A DNA stretch of 64,000 nucleotides from Streptomyces dengpaensis (lineage in GTDB: Bacteria > Actinomycetota > Actinomycetes > Streptomycetales > Streptomycetaceae), in assembly GCF_002946835.1 (NCBI RefSeq), contig NZ_CP026652.1, positions 1,364,001 through 1,428,000 on the forward strand, read 5' to 3'. A program made the translations under genes and the position numbers. This document shows, piece after piece, positions 6,680 through 15,944 of this stretch; position 1 is the first letter of the stretch, and every line of letters starts with the position of its first letter. The notes below the pieces were generated by a model. The model did no database searches. It was not told the DNA's origin and saw nothing but the letters and a program-made list of their open reading frames with translations.

Positions 6680-8575
6680 ATGCCGTCAAGCCACCGCGCA
6701 CGTCTGAGATCGACTCTCCGCACCCGTCTGAGATCCACCCTGACGATTCTTGTCACCGCCGCCTCGTTACTGGCGCTCCCGAGCCCAGCCGGAGCCGAAC
6801 AGGCGGCCACGACCGGCGAGTTCGAACAGCAGGTTCTTTTCAAGGCTTCGCAGGACCCGGGCTATGCCTGCTTCCGCATCCCGGCCGTCGTGAAGACGAC
6901 CAAGGGAACCCTGCTGGCGTTCGCCGAGGGACGTGTCCTCAACTGCGGTGATGCGGCCGACATAGACATCGTGGTCAAGCGCTCCACCGACGGCGGGCGC
7001 ACCTGGGGTCCCCTCCAGATCGTCAACGAGGGCGGCGGCGACACGCACGGCAACCCCGCGCCCGTCGTGGACCGCAAGACGGGCCGCATCCTGCTGGCCG
7101 AGACGTACAACACGGGCCGTACGGACAGCGGGAGTTGCTCAGTCCCCTGCGACCGCACCCCGCACCTGCAGTACAGCGACGACGACGGACTGACCTGGTC
7201 GCAGCCGCGCGACCTGAGCGGCGAGATCCTCCCGCCGCGCTGGAACTCCTGGTACGCCACCGGGCCCGTGCACGGCATCCAGCTGACCCGCGGCAAGCAC
7301 GCGGGTCGGCTCGTCTTCGGCGTCAACACCGAGACTTGGAACGGAAGTCGGGTCACCGCGAACCACGCCGCACTCATCACCAGTGACGACGGCGGCGACC
7401 ACTGGGAGATCGGCGCGACCGACTCGTGGCCGATCGCGGACGACGGCACCTTCCGCCAGAAGCCGTCCGAGATGACGCTCACCGAACGCACCGACGGGTC
7501 GGTCCTCGTCAGCGGGCGCGAGCAGGACGGCACCGACCTCGGCCATCGCACCCAGGCCGTCAGCCGCGACGGCGGCGACAGCTTCACGGCCCCCTTCGTC
7601 GGCCTCCCGGACCTCTACACCCCCCAGGTCCAGGGGTCCTCGATCCGCCTCGGCGACCGGATCCTGCTGGCCTGTCCCGGCGACCCGGACCGCCGCAGGA
7701 CCATGATGATCCGCTCCTCGTACGACGGCGGACGCACCTGGGACAGCGTGGACCGCGGCACCGTCGTCACCACGGACTGGTCCGGGTACTCGGACATGGT
7801 CCACATCGGCGGCGACACGCTGGGCCTGATGTACGAGGGCGGCCCGGTCGACGCGCGCGACGAGATCCGCTTCGCCCGCTTCACCGAGGACTGGCTCGCA
7901 CCGCGCCGCGGCCCCGACCCGACGACCGCCGACTTCGCTCATCACGCGAAGCGGGCCGCGGTCCTCGGCGGCGCCCGGGAGACGGACGGGGTCTTCGGCG
8001 ACGCGCTCGCCTTCGACGGCACCGACGACGCCGTACGACTGCCGTATCAGGACCGACTCCCGCTCGGAACCAAGGACTTCACGGCTTCCCTGTGGTTCAG
8101 ATACACCGCCACCACCGGAGAGCAGCCGCTGCTGTGGATGGGCGGGATCGGGACGTCACAGCCGCAGGTGTGGCTGCGCGGCGAGCCCGCGTCCAACCGG
8201 ATCACCGGGCTGATCACCACCAGGAACGGCGCGTCGCCCCCGGCCTCGGCCTTCGTGCGCACCACGGGGGCGTACAACGACGGCCAGTGGCACCATCTGG
8301 CGCTGCGCCGGGGCGGAGGACAGCTCACGCTGTTCATCGACGGTACGGCGATCAGCACGGCGGACGTACCCGGATCGGTCAGCCGCAACTCGCCGTTCGG
8401 GGTGCATGTCGGCCAACGGATGGACGGCCGGGCCTACTTCACGGGCGCGATCGACGACGTCCGCGTCTACGACCGGGCGTTGAGCGACGCCGAGCTGTCG
8501 TCCGGGCCCTCCCCGAACGTGACCCGGGACACCGTCGTGTGGCTCCCCATGGACCATGTGAGCGGGGGCCACTAA
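6680..8575 (+). CDS. Secreted exo-alpha-sialidase (GH33) with C-terminal LamG-like domain
   Basis: This 631-residue protein has a long Arg-rich signal peptide (cleavage near PSPAGAEQA). The FRIP motif is at residues 65-68 (ACFRIPAVV), and there are five Asp-box repeats: STDGGRTW, SDDDGLTW, SDDGGDHW, SRDGGDSF and SYDGGRTW. This is the six-bladed sialidase propeller that cleaves terminal sialic acids. Residues from about 425 form a LamG/concanavalin-like domain (AFDGTDDAVRLPY, WHHLALRRGGGQLTLFIDG, IDDVRVYDRALSDAE) that probably binds carbohydrate. The signal peptide begins with a duplicated RLRSTL-RTRLRSTL. The next gene starts 10 bp downstream and is likely co-transcribed. Confidence 0.93.
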   Translation: MPSSHRARLRSTLRTRLRSTLTILVTAASLLALPSPAGAEQAATTGEFEQQVLFKASQDPGYACFRIPAVVKTTKGTLLAFAEGRVLNCGDAADIDIVVKRSTDGGRTWGPLQIVNEGGGDTHGNPAPVVDRKTGRILLAETYNTGRTDSGSCSVPCDRTPHLQYSDDDGLTWSQPRDLSGEILPPRWNSWYATGPVHGIQLTRGKHAGRLVFGVNTETWNGSRVTANHAALITSDDGGDHWEIGATDSWPIADDGTFRQKPSEMTLTERTDGSVLVSGREQDGTDLGHRTQAVSRDGGDSFTAPFVGLPDLYTPQVQGSSIRLGDRILLACPGDPDRRRTMMIRSSYDGGRTWDSVDRGTVVTTDWSGYSDMVHIGGDTLGLMYEGGPVDARDEIRFARFTEDWLAPRRGPDPTTADFAHHAKRAAVLGGARETDGVFGDALAFDGTDDAVRLPYQDRLPLGTKDFTASLWFRYTATTGEQPLLWMGGIGTSQPQVWLRGEPASNRITGLITTRNGASPPASAFVRTTGAYNDGQWHHLALRRGGGQLTLFIDGTAISTADVPGSVSRNSPFGVHVGQRMDGRAYFTGAIDDVRVYDRALSDAELSSGPSPNVTRDTVVWLPMDHVSGGH

Positions 8576-8585
8576 CGTCCCTTCC

Positions 8586-9824
8586 GTGCCCGACGACGCA
8601 CGAGCACGACGGCAGAACGGGACCGGGCTCGGCATCCTGCTGGCCCTGGTCTGCGCGGCCGTGCTGCTCACCGCCCTCCCGGACGACGACCGGGAGGGCG
8701 GCGGCACGTGTACGGCCCGTACGCTCACGTCCTGGACCCCGGACGCGAAGCTCACCGGCGAGTTCACCCGGTACGGGGACGACGCCGCCCGCGGCGACGA
8801 CTGGACCGGCGGCGACGGCACTCACTCGGTGCGGCTGCCGGACGGGCGGGTGCTGTGGCTTTTCTCGGACACCTATCTCGGCCAGGTGCACGCGCCGCCG
8901 AACCCGGTCGGCGAGTCGTACGCGTGGCGTGACGCGGGCGCGCCCCTCGTGCGCAACGCGGCCGTGGTGATGTCCCGCGACGGCCGTCTGCGGACCACCC
9001 TTCCCGCGCCGGTGTTCCCGGACCCGGCGCCGCAGCGGTGGCGCTGGCCGGTGGCGGCCCGCGTCGAGCCCCGCTCCCCCGGCTCCTCGCGGCAGGTCGT
9101 CCGCGTCCTGCTGTGGACCCGTACGGCGGGCCAGTCCCCCTGGATCTACGGCGTCCCCACCGCCACCGAGGTGGCCACGCTGTCGCTTCCCGGCCTGCGC
9201 CTCGAGACCATCACGACGATCCTGGACCAGAGCTCCCTCGCGGACCCGTCCCGGCGCGTGCTGTTCGGCACCTCGGCGGTCGACGCGGGCGCGTGGACGT
9301 ACGTCTTCGGCGGCGACGACGGACAGGCCGCCGCGCGCCCCGCCTCGCAGGCGTACGTCGCACGGGTGCCGCGCGGCAGGCTCGCCGAGCCGGGGGCCTG
9401 GGAGTACTGGGACGGCTCGGGGTGGGCGGTGCGGGCGCGTCCGGCGGCGGTGCTCGGGGACGGGCGGCGTACGGGCGTGGGCAGCGCGTTCACGGTGGTG
9501 CGCGACGGCGGCACGTACGTCCTGTTCACCATGGCCGCCGGCACCGCGGGCCTGACGACGATCACCTCGTACTGGGCGTGCTCGCCGGCCGGGCCCTGGC
9601 ACGGGCCCACCCGGAGCTTCAGCCCGCCGCTTCCCGACGGCGAGGTGGCCGCGTACAACCCGCAGACGCACCCGGAGCTGAGCGACGGCGAACGGACCGT
9701 GCTCAGCTACGACGTCAACTGGCTGGACGCGACGGGCGCTTCGGCGCAGGCCAACCTCAGTCGGAACGTGTCCCTGTACCGACCGCGATTCGTGACTCTG
9801 CGACTGGGGGAACCGGGGTCGTAG
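8586..9824 (+). CDS. Membrane-anchored or secreted beta-propeller protein (DUF4185/DUF5005-like)
   Basis: The frame starts at GTG 8586 and gives 412 residues. One hydrophobic segment at about residues 15-30 (GLGILLALVCAAVLLTAL) is a signal anchor. The body has the five-bladed propeller signatures of DUF4185/DUF5005 proteins: HSVRLPDGRVLWLFSDTYLG, RNAAVVMSRDGR, WVFGG-type blades, YNPQTHPEL and VLSYDVNW. This fold is related to GH43/GH32 glycosidases. The gap of 10 bp from the sialidase suggests a joint role on extracellular glycans, which is inference. Its last 68 bp overlap the opposite-strand symporter gene. Confidence 0.75.
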   Translation: MPDDARARRQNGTGLGILLALVCAAVLLTALPDDDREGGGTCTARTLTSWTPDAKLTGEFTRYGDDAARGDDWTGGDGTHSVRLPDGRVLWLFSDTYLGQVHAPPNPVGESYAWRDAGAPLVRNAAVVMSRDGRLRTTLPAPVFPDPAPQRWRWPVAARVEPRSPGSSRQVVRVLLWTRTAGQSPWIYGVPTATEVATLSLPGLRLETITTILDQSSLADPSRRVLFGTSAVDAGAWTYVFGGDDGQAAARPASQAYVARVPRGRLAEPGAWEYWDGSGWAVRARPAAVLGDGRRTGVGSAFTVVRDGGTYVLFTMAAGTAGLTTITSYWACSPAGPWHGPTRSFSPPLPDGEVAAYNPQTHPELSDGERTVLSYDVNWLDATGASAQANLSRNVSLYRPRFVTLRLGEPGS

Positions 9825-10806
9825 CCGCCTCGGCCGCCTCGGGGTCGCGGGCGCGGCGCTTGGCGATCACCGCGCACACCATGAGCTGCATCTGGTGGAA
9901 GAGCATCAGCGGCAGCACGGCGAGCGAGGCGTGCGCGCCGAACAGCACGCCGGCCATGGGGAGTCCGGAGGCGAGGGACTTCTTCGATCCGGCGAACTGG
10001 ATCGCGATCCGGTCCTCCCGGCTGAAGCGCAGGGCCTTCGCGCCGTACCAGGTGAGCGCGAGCATCACGGCCAGCAGCACGGCCTCGACGACCAGCAGCG
10101 CGCCGAGCCGGGCGGGGCTGACCTGATGCCAGATGCCCTGCACCATGCCCTCGCTGAACGCGGCGTACACGACGAGCAGGATCGAGCCGCGGTCGACGTA
10201 TCCGAGGACCTTCCTGTGCCGCGCGATGAAGCCGCCGATCCAACGGCGCAGCACCTGCCCGGCCACGAACGGCACCAGCAGCTGGAGCACGACCTTGACC
10301 AGCGAGTCGGCGGAGAACCCGCCGCCGCTGTTGCCGAGCAGGGCCGCCGCGAGCAGCGGGGTGAGGACGATGCCGGCCAGCGAGGAGAAGGAGCCCGCGC
10401 AGATCGCGGCGGGCACATTGCCGCGCGCGATCGAGGTGAACGCGATCGACGACTGGATGGTCGACGGGACGAGCGTGAGGAAGAGGAGGCCGGTGTAGAG
10501 GTTGTGCGTCAGGAGCGCCGGTTCGAGGACTCCGGCGGCGAGACCGAGCAGCGGGAAGATCACGAAGGTGCAGGCCAGGACCGTGCCGTGGAGCCGCCAG
10601 TGCCTGAGCCCCTCGATCGCCTCACGGGTGGACAGGCGCGCCCCGTAGAGGAAGAAGAGGAGGGCGATCGCGGCCGTGGAGGCGCCCGACGCGACGTCGG
10701 CCGCCGCGCCCCGTGCGGGGAAGAGGGCCGCGAGCCCCACCGTCCCCAGCAACAGGACGATGTACGGGTCGACGGGCATCCAACGCGGCCATCGCAGGCG
10801 TTTCAC
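9757..10806 (-). CDS. Bile acid:sodium symporter family protein
   Basis: GTG 10806 is preferred as the start (MKRLRWPRWMPVDPYIVLLL) because GGAG sits 6 nt before it. An ATG at 10947 would add a charged tail atypical of the family. The protein has 349 residues and about ten hydrophobic spans in the BASS fold, including FFLYGARLSTREAIEGLRHW, LVPSTIQSSIAFTSIARGN and FAGSKKSLASGLPMAGVLF. Members import bile acids, pantoate, 2-keto acids or similar anions with sodium. It is divergent from the LysR gene, a common regulator/transporter pair. Its 3' end overlaps the convergent propeller gene by 68 bp. Confidence 0.88.
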   Translation of the reverse strand: MKRLRWPRWMPVDPYIVLLLGTVGLAALFPARGAAADVASGASTAAIALLFFLYGARLSTREAIEGLRHWRLHGTVLACTFVIFPLLGLAAGVLEPALLTHNLYTGLLFLTLVPSTIQSSIAFTSIARGNVPAAICAGSFSSLAGIVLTPLLAAALLGNSGGGFSADSLVKVVLQLLVPFVAGQVLRRWIGGFIARHRKVLGYVDRGSILLVVYAAFSEGMVQGIWHQVSPARLGALLVVEAVLLAVMLALTWYGAKALRFSREDRIAIQFAGSKKSLASGLPMAGVLFGAHASLAVLPLMLFHQMQLMVCAVIAKRRARDPEAAEAATTPVPPVAESRIAVGTGTRSD

Positions 10807-10989
10807 AGTGCTCCACTTACTTTGCTGTACGTCCGTGTTCCTTCGCTGCACGTCCATGTCCGGTTGCTTCGCCGTGCGTCCGGGTGCGGACACGGGTCGT
10901 TGCCCTCTCCATCGTCCTCTTCCGGCGGGCGATCGGGAATCCGTCATACCGCTCTGACTGTCATCACGTTTTGCGATAGCCTGGGGTCC

Positions 10990-11862
10990 GTGTACGACCC
11001 TTCACATCTGCGTACGTTCCTGGCGGTGGCCCAGACCCTGAGCTTCACCCAGGCCGCCCGGCGCCTCGGGCTGCGCCAGTCCACGGTCAGCCAGCACGTG
11101 CGCCGCCTGGAGGACGCCGCGGGCCGTCAGCTGTTCTCGCGGGACACGCACTCCGTGGAACTCACGGAGGACGGCGAGGCCATGCTCGGCTTCGCACGCC
11201 GGATCCTGGAGGTGCACGAGCAGGCGACGCAGTTCTTCACCGGGACCCGGCTGCGCGGCCGGCTGCGCTTCGGCGCCTCCGAGGACTTCGTCCTGACCCG
11301 GCTGCCGGAGATCCTGGAGGGCTTCCGGTACGACCATCCCGAGGTGGACCTGGAGCTCACGGTCGAACTGTCGGGCACACTCCACGAACAGCTCGCGGCG
11401 GGCAGGCTCGACCTGGTGCTGGCGAAGCGGCGGCCCGAGGACCCGCGCGGCGAGCTCGTCTGGCACGACCGCCTGGTGTGGATCGGCGCGGAACGCCTGC
11501 GCCTCGACCCCGACCGCCCCGTCCCGCTGATCGTCTACCCGCCCCCGGGCATCACCCGCGCCCTCGCCTTCGAAGCCCTGGAGCGCCAGGGCAGACCGTG
11601 GCGCATCGCCTGCACCAGCGGCAGCCTCAACGGCCTCATCGCGGCGGCGCGCGCGGGGCTGGGCGTCATGGCCCATTCACAGGGGCTCGTCCCGCCGGGC
11701 CTCGTCCGCGTACCGGAGCGGGCCGGGCTGCCGGAACTCGGCGAGGTCGACTTCGTCCTGGTCCACGGGCACCGGCGTACGTCCGCGCAGGATGCGGCGG
11801 AGGCACTGGCGGCGGCGATCCTCGCGGGCGGGGAGCGACTGCACCGGGGGCGGCGGGGCTAG
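10990..11862 (+). CDS. LysR family transcriptional regulator
   Basis: Starting at GTG 10990, this 290-residue protein has an N-terminal winged helix (SHLRTFLAVAQTLSFTQAAR, RQSTVSQHVRRLEDAAGRQL). The substrate-binding domain typical of LTTRs follows (RLRFGASEDFVLTRLPEILE, GRLDLVLAKRR, GLGVMAHSQGLVP). It is transcribed divergently from the bile-acid-type symporter across a 183-bp gap, so the symporter is its most likely target. The LysR effector is unknown. Confidence 0.93.
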   Translation: MYDPSHLRTFLAVAQTLSFTQAARRLGLRQSTVSQHVRRLEDAAGRQLFSRDTHSVELTEDGEAMLGFARRILEVHEQATQFFTGTRLRGRLRFGASEDFVLTRLPEILEGFRYDHPEVDLELTVELSGTLHEQLAAGRLDLVLAKRRPEDPRGELVWHDRLVWIGAERLRLDPDRPVPLIVYPPPGITRALAFEALERQGRPWRIACTSGSLNGLIAAARAGLGVMAHSQGLVPPGLVRVPERAGLPELGEVDFVLVHGHRRTSAQDAAEALAAAILAGGERLHRGRRG

Positions 11863-11868
11863 GCCGGG

Positions 11869-11928
11869 CCGGTTCCCGTGGACGCCGGCCGGTCCCCATG
11901 GACGCCGGGCCAGTCCCCGTGGAAAACG
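11869..11928 (+). repeat. Degenerate 20-bp tandem repeat in a 311-bp intergenic gap
   Basis: CCGGTTCCCGTGGACGCCGG is followed by CCGGTCCCCATGGACGCCGG and a third diverged unit. The gap 11863-12173 holds no convincing gene. Past the repeat it must contain the acyl-CoA synthetase promoter, but I cannot assign one. Confidence 0.6.
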
Positions 11929-12173
11929 GCAGGTCCATGGACGGGCGCCGGGCGCGCTTCGCGGCGTAACCGCGTCGTACAGATTCCGTGGAGATTACGA
12001 GCCTGAAACCTACGGATCCGTAAGGGATTCTGTCCGGCCGTTCCCCTTGTGCGGGCATTTCCACGGCTGACCAGTGTGTATGCCGTGCCCCTCGGTCCAC
12101 CGTCACCCCTCCCGCCCGGCAGCCGGGTGGGGTAGCTTTCACGGCGCTGTGCGGAGCGCCACAAGGAGTGGGA

Positions 12174-14000
12174 TTGCGCGAGTTCACCAACCCTCCGTTG
12201 GCGTCGGCGCCGCCGGTGGGCGGCCTGGCCGATGTCGTGTTCGACCATGCCATGGAAGACCCGCTGCATATCGCTCTCGGCCGCAAGGACGATCGGGAGC
12301 AGTGGCGCGATGTGACCGCGGCCGAGTTCCGCGACGAGGTGCTCGCACTGGCCAAGGGCCTGCTCGCCCAGGGCGTCCGGTTCGGGGACCGGGTCGCGAT
12401 CATGTGCCGTACGCGGTACGAGTGGACGCTCTTCGACTATGCCCTGTGGACGGTGGGCGCCCAGGTCGTGCCCATCTACCCCACCTCCTCCGCCGAGCAG
12501 GTCTTCTGGATGCTGCACGACGCGCAGGTGCGGGCCGTCATGGTGGAGCACGAGGACCACGCGATGACCGTCGCCACGGTCGTCGACCGGCTGCCGCAGC
12601 TGCGCAAGCTCTGGCAGCTCGACGTGGGCGCCGTCCAGGAGCTTTACGAGGCGGGCGCGCACATCGACGACGAGGTCGTCCACCGGCACCGGCGTGCGAT
12701 CACGCCCGAGACGACCGCGACGATCATCTACACCTCCGGCACCACCGGGCGCCCCAAGGGCTGTGTCCTCTCGCACGCCAACTTCATGTTCGAGGCGGAC
12801 ACGGTCATCGAGCGCTGGGAACCCGTGTTCCACTCCAAGCGCGGCGACCAGGCGGCCACGCTGCTGTTCCTGCCGCTCGCCCATGTCTTCGGGCGGATGG
12901 TGCAGGTCGCCGCGATCCGCGGGAAGGTCAAGTTCGGGCACCAGCCGCAGCTGAACGCGGCGGCCCTGCTGTCGGACCTGGCCGCCTTCCAGCCGACGTT
13001 CTTCCTCGCGGTGCCGTACATCTTCGAGAAGGTCTTCAACGCGGCCCGCCGCAAGGCCGAGAAGGAAGGCAGGTCGGGCCCCTTCGAGAAGGCCGTCGAG
13101 GTCGCCGTGCGCTACGCGGACGCCATGGAGGCGAAGGCCTGGGGTATGGGCCCCGGCCCCTCGACGGCCCTGCGTCTGCAGCACCAGCTCTTCGACAAGC
13201 TCGTCTACTCCAAGGTGCGCGCCGCGATGGGCGGCCGGGTCAAGCACGCGATGTCGGGCGGCTCGGCCATGGACCGCCGGCTCGGCCTGTTCTTCGCGGG
13301 CGCGGGCGTCGTCATCTACGAGGGGTACGGACTCACCGAGTCCACGGCGGCCGCGTCCGCCAACCCTCCCGAGCGCACCCGGTTCGGCACCGTCGGCCTG
13401 GCGATCCCGGGCACCACCGTGCACATCGCGGACGACGGCGAGATCTGGCTGCGCGGCGACAACGTCTTCCAGGGCTACCTCAACGACCCCAAGGCCACCG
13501 ACGCCGCGCTACACGACGGCTGGCTCGCCACCGGTGACCTGGGCTCCCTCGACGAGGACGGCTATCTCACCATCACCGGGCGCAAGAAGGAGATCCTGGT
13601 GACCTCCGGCGGCAAGAGCGTCTCGCCGCTGGGCCTGGAGGAGCGCGTCCGCGACCATCCGCTGGTCGCCCAGTGCATCGTCGTCGGCAACGACCGGCCG
13701 TACATCGCCGCGCTCGTCACCCTCGACTCCGAGGCCGTCGAACACTGGCTCGGGATGCGCGGCAAGCCGCACATGTCCCCGGCCGAGCTGGTGCGCGACT
13801 CCGACCTGGAGACCGAGGTGCGGCGCGCGGTGGTCGCGGCGAACACACTGGTCTCCCAGGCCGAGTCGATCCGCACCTTCCGGATACTGGCCCACCAGTT
13901 CACCGAGGAGCACGGGTTGCTGACGCCTTCACTGAAGCTGAAGCGGAAGGCGATCGAGAAGGCGTACTCGACGGAGGTCGAGGCGCTGTACCGGGCGTGA
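12174..14000 (+). CDS. AMP-dependent long-chain acyl-CoA synthetase
   Basis: This 608-residue protein is an adenylate-forming enzyme that activates fatty acids to acyl-CoA. The P-loop is IIYTSGTTGRPKGCVLSH, the A5 motif YEGYGLTESTA, the hinge WLATGDLGSLDEDGYLTITG, and the A8-A10 region RKKEILVTSGGKSVSP. TTG 12174 is chosen because AAGGAG ends 6 nt before it; GTG 12168 would overlap the ribosome-binding site. It is monocistronic, with a hairpin directly after the stop. Confidence 0.93.
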   Translation: MREFTNPPLASAPPVGGLADVVFDHAMEDPLHIALGRKDDREQWRDVTAAEFRDEVLALAKGLLAQGVRFGDRVAIMCRTRYEWTLFDYALWTVGAQVVPIYPTSSAEQVFWMLHDAQVRAVMVEHEDHAMTVATVVDRLPQLRKLWQLDVGAVQELYEAGAHIDDEVVHRHRRAITPETTATIIYTSGTTGRPKGCVLSHANFMFEADTVIERWEPVFHSKRGDQAATLLFLPLAHVFGRMVQVAAIRGKVKFGHQPQLNAAALLSDLAAFQPTFFLAVPYIFEKVFNAARRKAEKEGRSGPFEKAVEVAVRYADAMEAKAWGMGPGPSTALRLQHQLFDKLVYSKVRAAMGGRVKHAMSGGSAMDRRLGLFFAGAGVVIYEGYGLTESTAAASANPPERTRFGTVGLAIPGTTVHIADDGEIWLRGDNVFQGYLNDPKATDAALHDGWLATGDLGSLDEDGYLTITGRKKEILVTSGGKSVSPLGLEERVRDHPLVAQCIVVGNDRPYIAALVTLDSEAVEHWLGMRGKPHMSPAELVRDSDLETEVRRAVVAANTLVSQAESIRTFRILAHQFTEEHGLLTPSLKLKRKAIEKAYSTEVEALYRA

Positions 14001-14001
14001 C

Positions 14002-14043
14002 GGGACCCGGTCAAGGTCCCGGCCGAGGAGGCCGGGTCCCTTT
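14002..14043 (+). terminator. Rho-independent-like terminator of the acyl-CoA synthetase gene
   Basis: GGGACCCGG (14002-14010) pairs with CCGGGTCCC (14032-14040), followed by TTT, one base after the stop codon. Confidence 0.65.
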
Positions 14044-14188
14044 CCGGCCAGCCCATGGTTGTCACGTTCCGGCCAACCTACGGCTCTCACGATCACTCCA
14101 CAGGGAATCCACGGGTCAGGAATGCATCACAGCCCGTGGTCGTTGACCATGGGATAGCACCTGACGACAACCGAAGGATCGAGAGCAC

Positions 14189-15025
14189 GTGAGCAGCAAG
14201 GTCCCCCCGATCATCCTGAACAACGGCGTCGAGATGCCTCAGCTGGGCTTCGGCGTCTGGCAGGTGCCGGACGACGAGGCGGAGCGGGCGGTCGCCACGG
14301 CGCTGCAGGCCGGGTATCGCAGCATCGACACTGCGGCGATCTACGGCAATGAAGAGGGCACCGGCAAGGCCATCGCCGCTTCCGGCATCGCCCGCGAGGA
14401 CCTCTTCGTCACCACCAAGCTCTGGAACAGCGACCAGGGGTACGACGCGACGCTCCGCGCCTTCGACACGTCCCTGGAGAAGCTCGGTCTGGACTACATC
14501 GACCTGTATCTGATCCACTGGCCGCTGCCGTCCCGGGGCAAGTACATCGACACGTACAAGGCCTTCGAGAAGATCCACGCGGACGGTCGCGCGAAGGCCA
14601 TCGGTGTCTCCAACTTCCTTCCGGAGCACCTGGAGAAGCTGATCGACGCGACGGCGGTCATCCCGGCCGTCAACCAGATCGAGCTGCACCCGCACCTCCA
14701 GCAGCACGCGGCGCGCGAGTACCACGCGCAGCAGGGCATCGCGACCGAGGCCTGGTCGCCGCTCGGCTCGGGCAAGGGTCTCCTGGAAGTCCCGGCGATC
14801 GTCGCCATCGCTCAGAAGCACGGCCGTACCCCGGCGCAGATCGTGCTCCGCTGGCACCTCCAGCTGGGCAACGTGGTGATCCCCAAGTCCGTGACCCCGT
14901 CCCGGATCAAGGAGAACATCGAGGTCTTCGACTTCTCGCTGGACGTCGAGGACATCGCGGCGATCTCGGCACTGAACGAGGACCGCCGCCTGGGTCCGGA
15001 CCCGGCGACGTTCGACATGGGCTGA
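14189..15025 (+). CDS. Aldo/keto reductase
   Basis: The frame starts at GTG 14189 and gives 278 residues. The AKR catalytic tetrad is complete: Asp47 and Tyr52 in SIDTAAIYGNE, Lys77 in FVTTKLWN and His110 in DLYLIHWPLP. The NADPH-binding C-terminal loop VIPKSVTPSRIKENIEVFDF is also present. It resembles the AKR5-type 2,5-diketo-gluconate reductase group, which reduces aldehydes and ketones with NADPH. The physiological substrate is unknown. It stands alone between two terminator hairpins. Confidence 0.93.
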   Translation: MSSKVPPIILNNGVEMPQLGFGVWQVPDDEAERAVATALQAGYRSIDTAAIYGNEEGTGKAIAASGIAREDLFVTTKLWNSDQGYDATLRAFDTSLEKLGLDYIDLYLIHWPLPSRGKYIDTYKAFEKIHADGRAKAIGVSNFLPEHLEKLIDATAVIPAVNQIELHPHLQQHAAREYHAQQGIATEAWSPLGSGKGLLEVPAIVAIAQKHGRTPAQIVLRWHLQLGNVVIPKSVTPSRIKENIEVFDFSLDVEDIAAISALNEDRRLGPDPATFDMG

Positions 15026-15043
15026 GCCCCAACACCCGGAAAG

Positions 15044-15077
15044 GCCCACCCGGATGACGCGATCCGGGCGGGCTTTT
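15044..15077. terminator. Bidirectional terminator between convergent AKR and SDR genes
   Basis: GCCCACCCGGAT (15044-15055) pairs with ATCCGGGCGGGC (15062-15073) with one mismatch. TTTT follows on the plus side and AAA precedes on the left, giving U-runs for both directions. Confidence 0.8.
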
Positions 15078-15080
15078 CTG

Positions 15081-15782
15081 TCAGTTGGGCTGGCCGATCG
15101 GCCGGACCACCACGGTGTTCACGTCGACTCCGCTGGGCTGCCCGATCGCCCAGACGATCGACTCGGCAAGTTGGTCCGCGGTGAGCAGATGTCCCGGGGG
15201 CAGGCTGCCGTAGCTGTCCCAGAACGGGGTCTCCACGCGGCCCGGGGAGATCAGGGTCACCCCGACGCCGTACTCGGTGACCTCACGGCGCGCGTTCTCC
15301 GCGAGGCCGGTCACGGCCCACTTGGTCGCGCCGTAAAGGTTGCCGGGCGTGAAGACGTGGCCCGCTACGCTGCCGATCAGCACGATCCGCCCCTTGGTCT
15401 CCTTCAGCGCGTCGATGGAGGCCCGGATGAGCAGGGCGGGACCGAGCACATTGGTGAGCACCATCTCGGACCAGCCGGCGGGGTCACCCGCGGCGACGCT
15501 GTCATGCGTGGCGAAACCGGCGTTGGCGACCACGGTGTCGAGCCGCCCGAACTCCTTGAGCGTCATCTCGACAGCCGCCTGGACCTGGTCGTACTCGGCC
15601 GCGTTCCCGACGATCGTCAACAGGCCCTCGGGACGGCCGAGTTCCTCGGCGAATCCGCGCAGCCGCTCCTCGCCGCGACCGGTGACGGCCACCCGCTGCC
15701 CGGCATCGAGAAGCCGCCGTGCGACCGCGGCGCCGATACCGCTTCCGCCTCCGGTGATGAGTGCGACAGGAGAGTCGGTCAT
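15081..15782 (-). CDS. SDR family NAD(P)-dependent oxidoreductase
   Basis: This 233-residue classical short-chain dehydrogenase has the cofactor motif TGGGSGIG near residue 10, NAG in VVANAGFATHD, a catalytic Ser in VLIGSVAG, and the YGATK catalytic Tyr/Lys pair. ISPGRVETPFW follows. The substrate is not evident. The promoter region has a dyad in a 19-bp spacer between -35 and -10 like sequences, the layout used by MerR-family activators. No MerR gene is present in the window. Confidence 0.93.
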   Translation of the reverse strand: MTDSPVALITGGGSGIGAAVARRLLDAGQRVAVTGRGEERLRGFAEELGRPEGLLTIVGNAAEYDQVQAAVEMTLKEFGRLDTVVANAGFATHDSVAAGDPAGWSEMVLTNVLGPALLIRASIDALKETKGRIVLIGSVAGHVFTPGNLYGATKWAVTGLAENARREVTEYGVGVTLISPGRVETPFWDSYGSLPPGHLLTADQLAESIVWAIGQPSGVDVNTVVVRPIGQPN

Positions 15783-15816
15783 TGGTTACCCCCATTTGTG
15801 TGCGGTGAACGCGGGG

Positions 15817-15847
15817 AGTTCATCACTTCGAGCACTCTCGAAGTCAA
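15817..15847 (-). promoter_or_regulatory. Candidate MerR-type promoter of the SDR gene
   Basis: On the minus strand TTGACT (-35 like) and TGAACT (-10 like) are separated by exactly 19 nt. The dyad ACTTCGAG-CACT-CTCGAAGT (15825-15844) sits in that region. Over-long 19-bp spacers with a central dyad are the hallmark of MerR-activated promoters. The predicted leader is about 30 nt. Confidence 0.55.
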
Positions 15848-15944
15848 GACCCGCGGGCAGGTCACGGTGTTCGCCCGGCCGGGCCCTTGCTGATCACAGT
15901 CGGCTGCTCAACCACGGACGTTCACAGGAGAGTTGACGCTGAGT

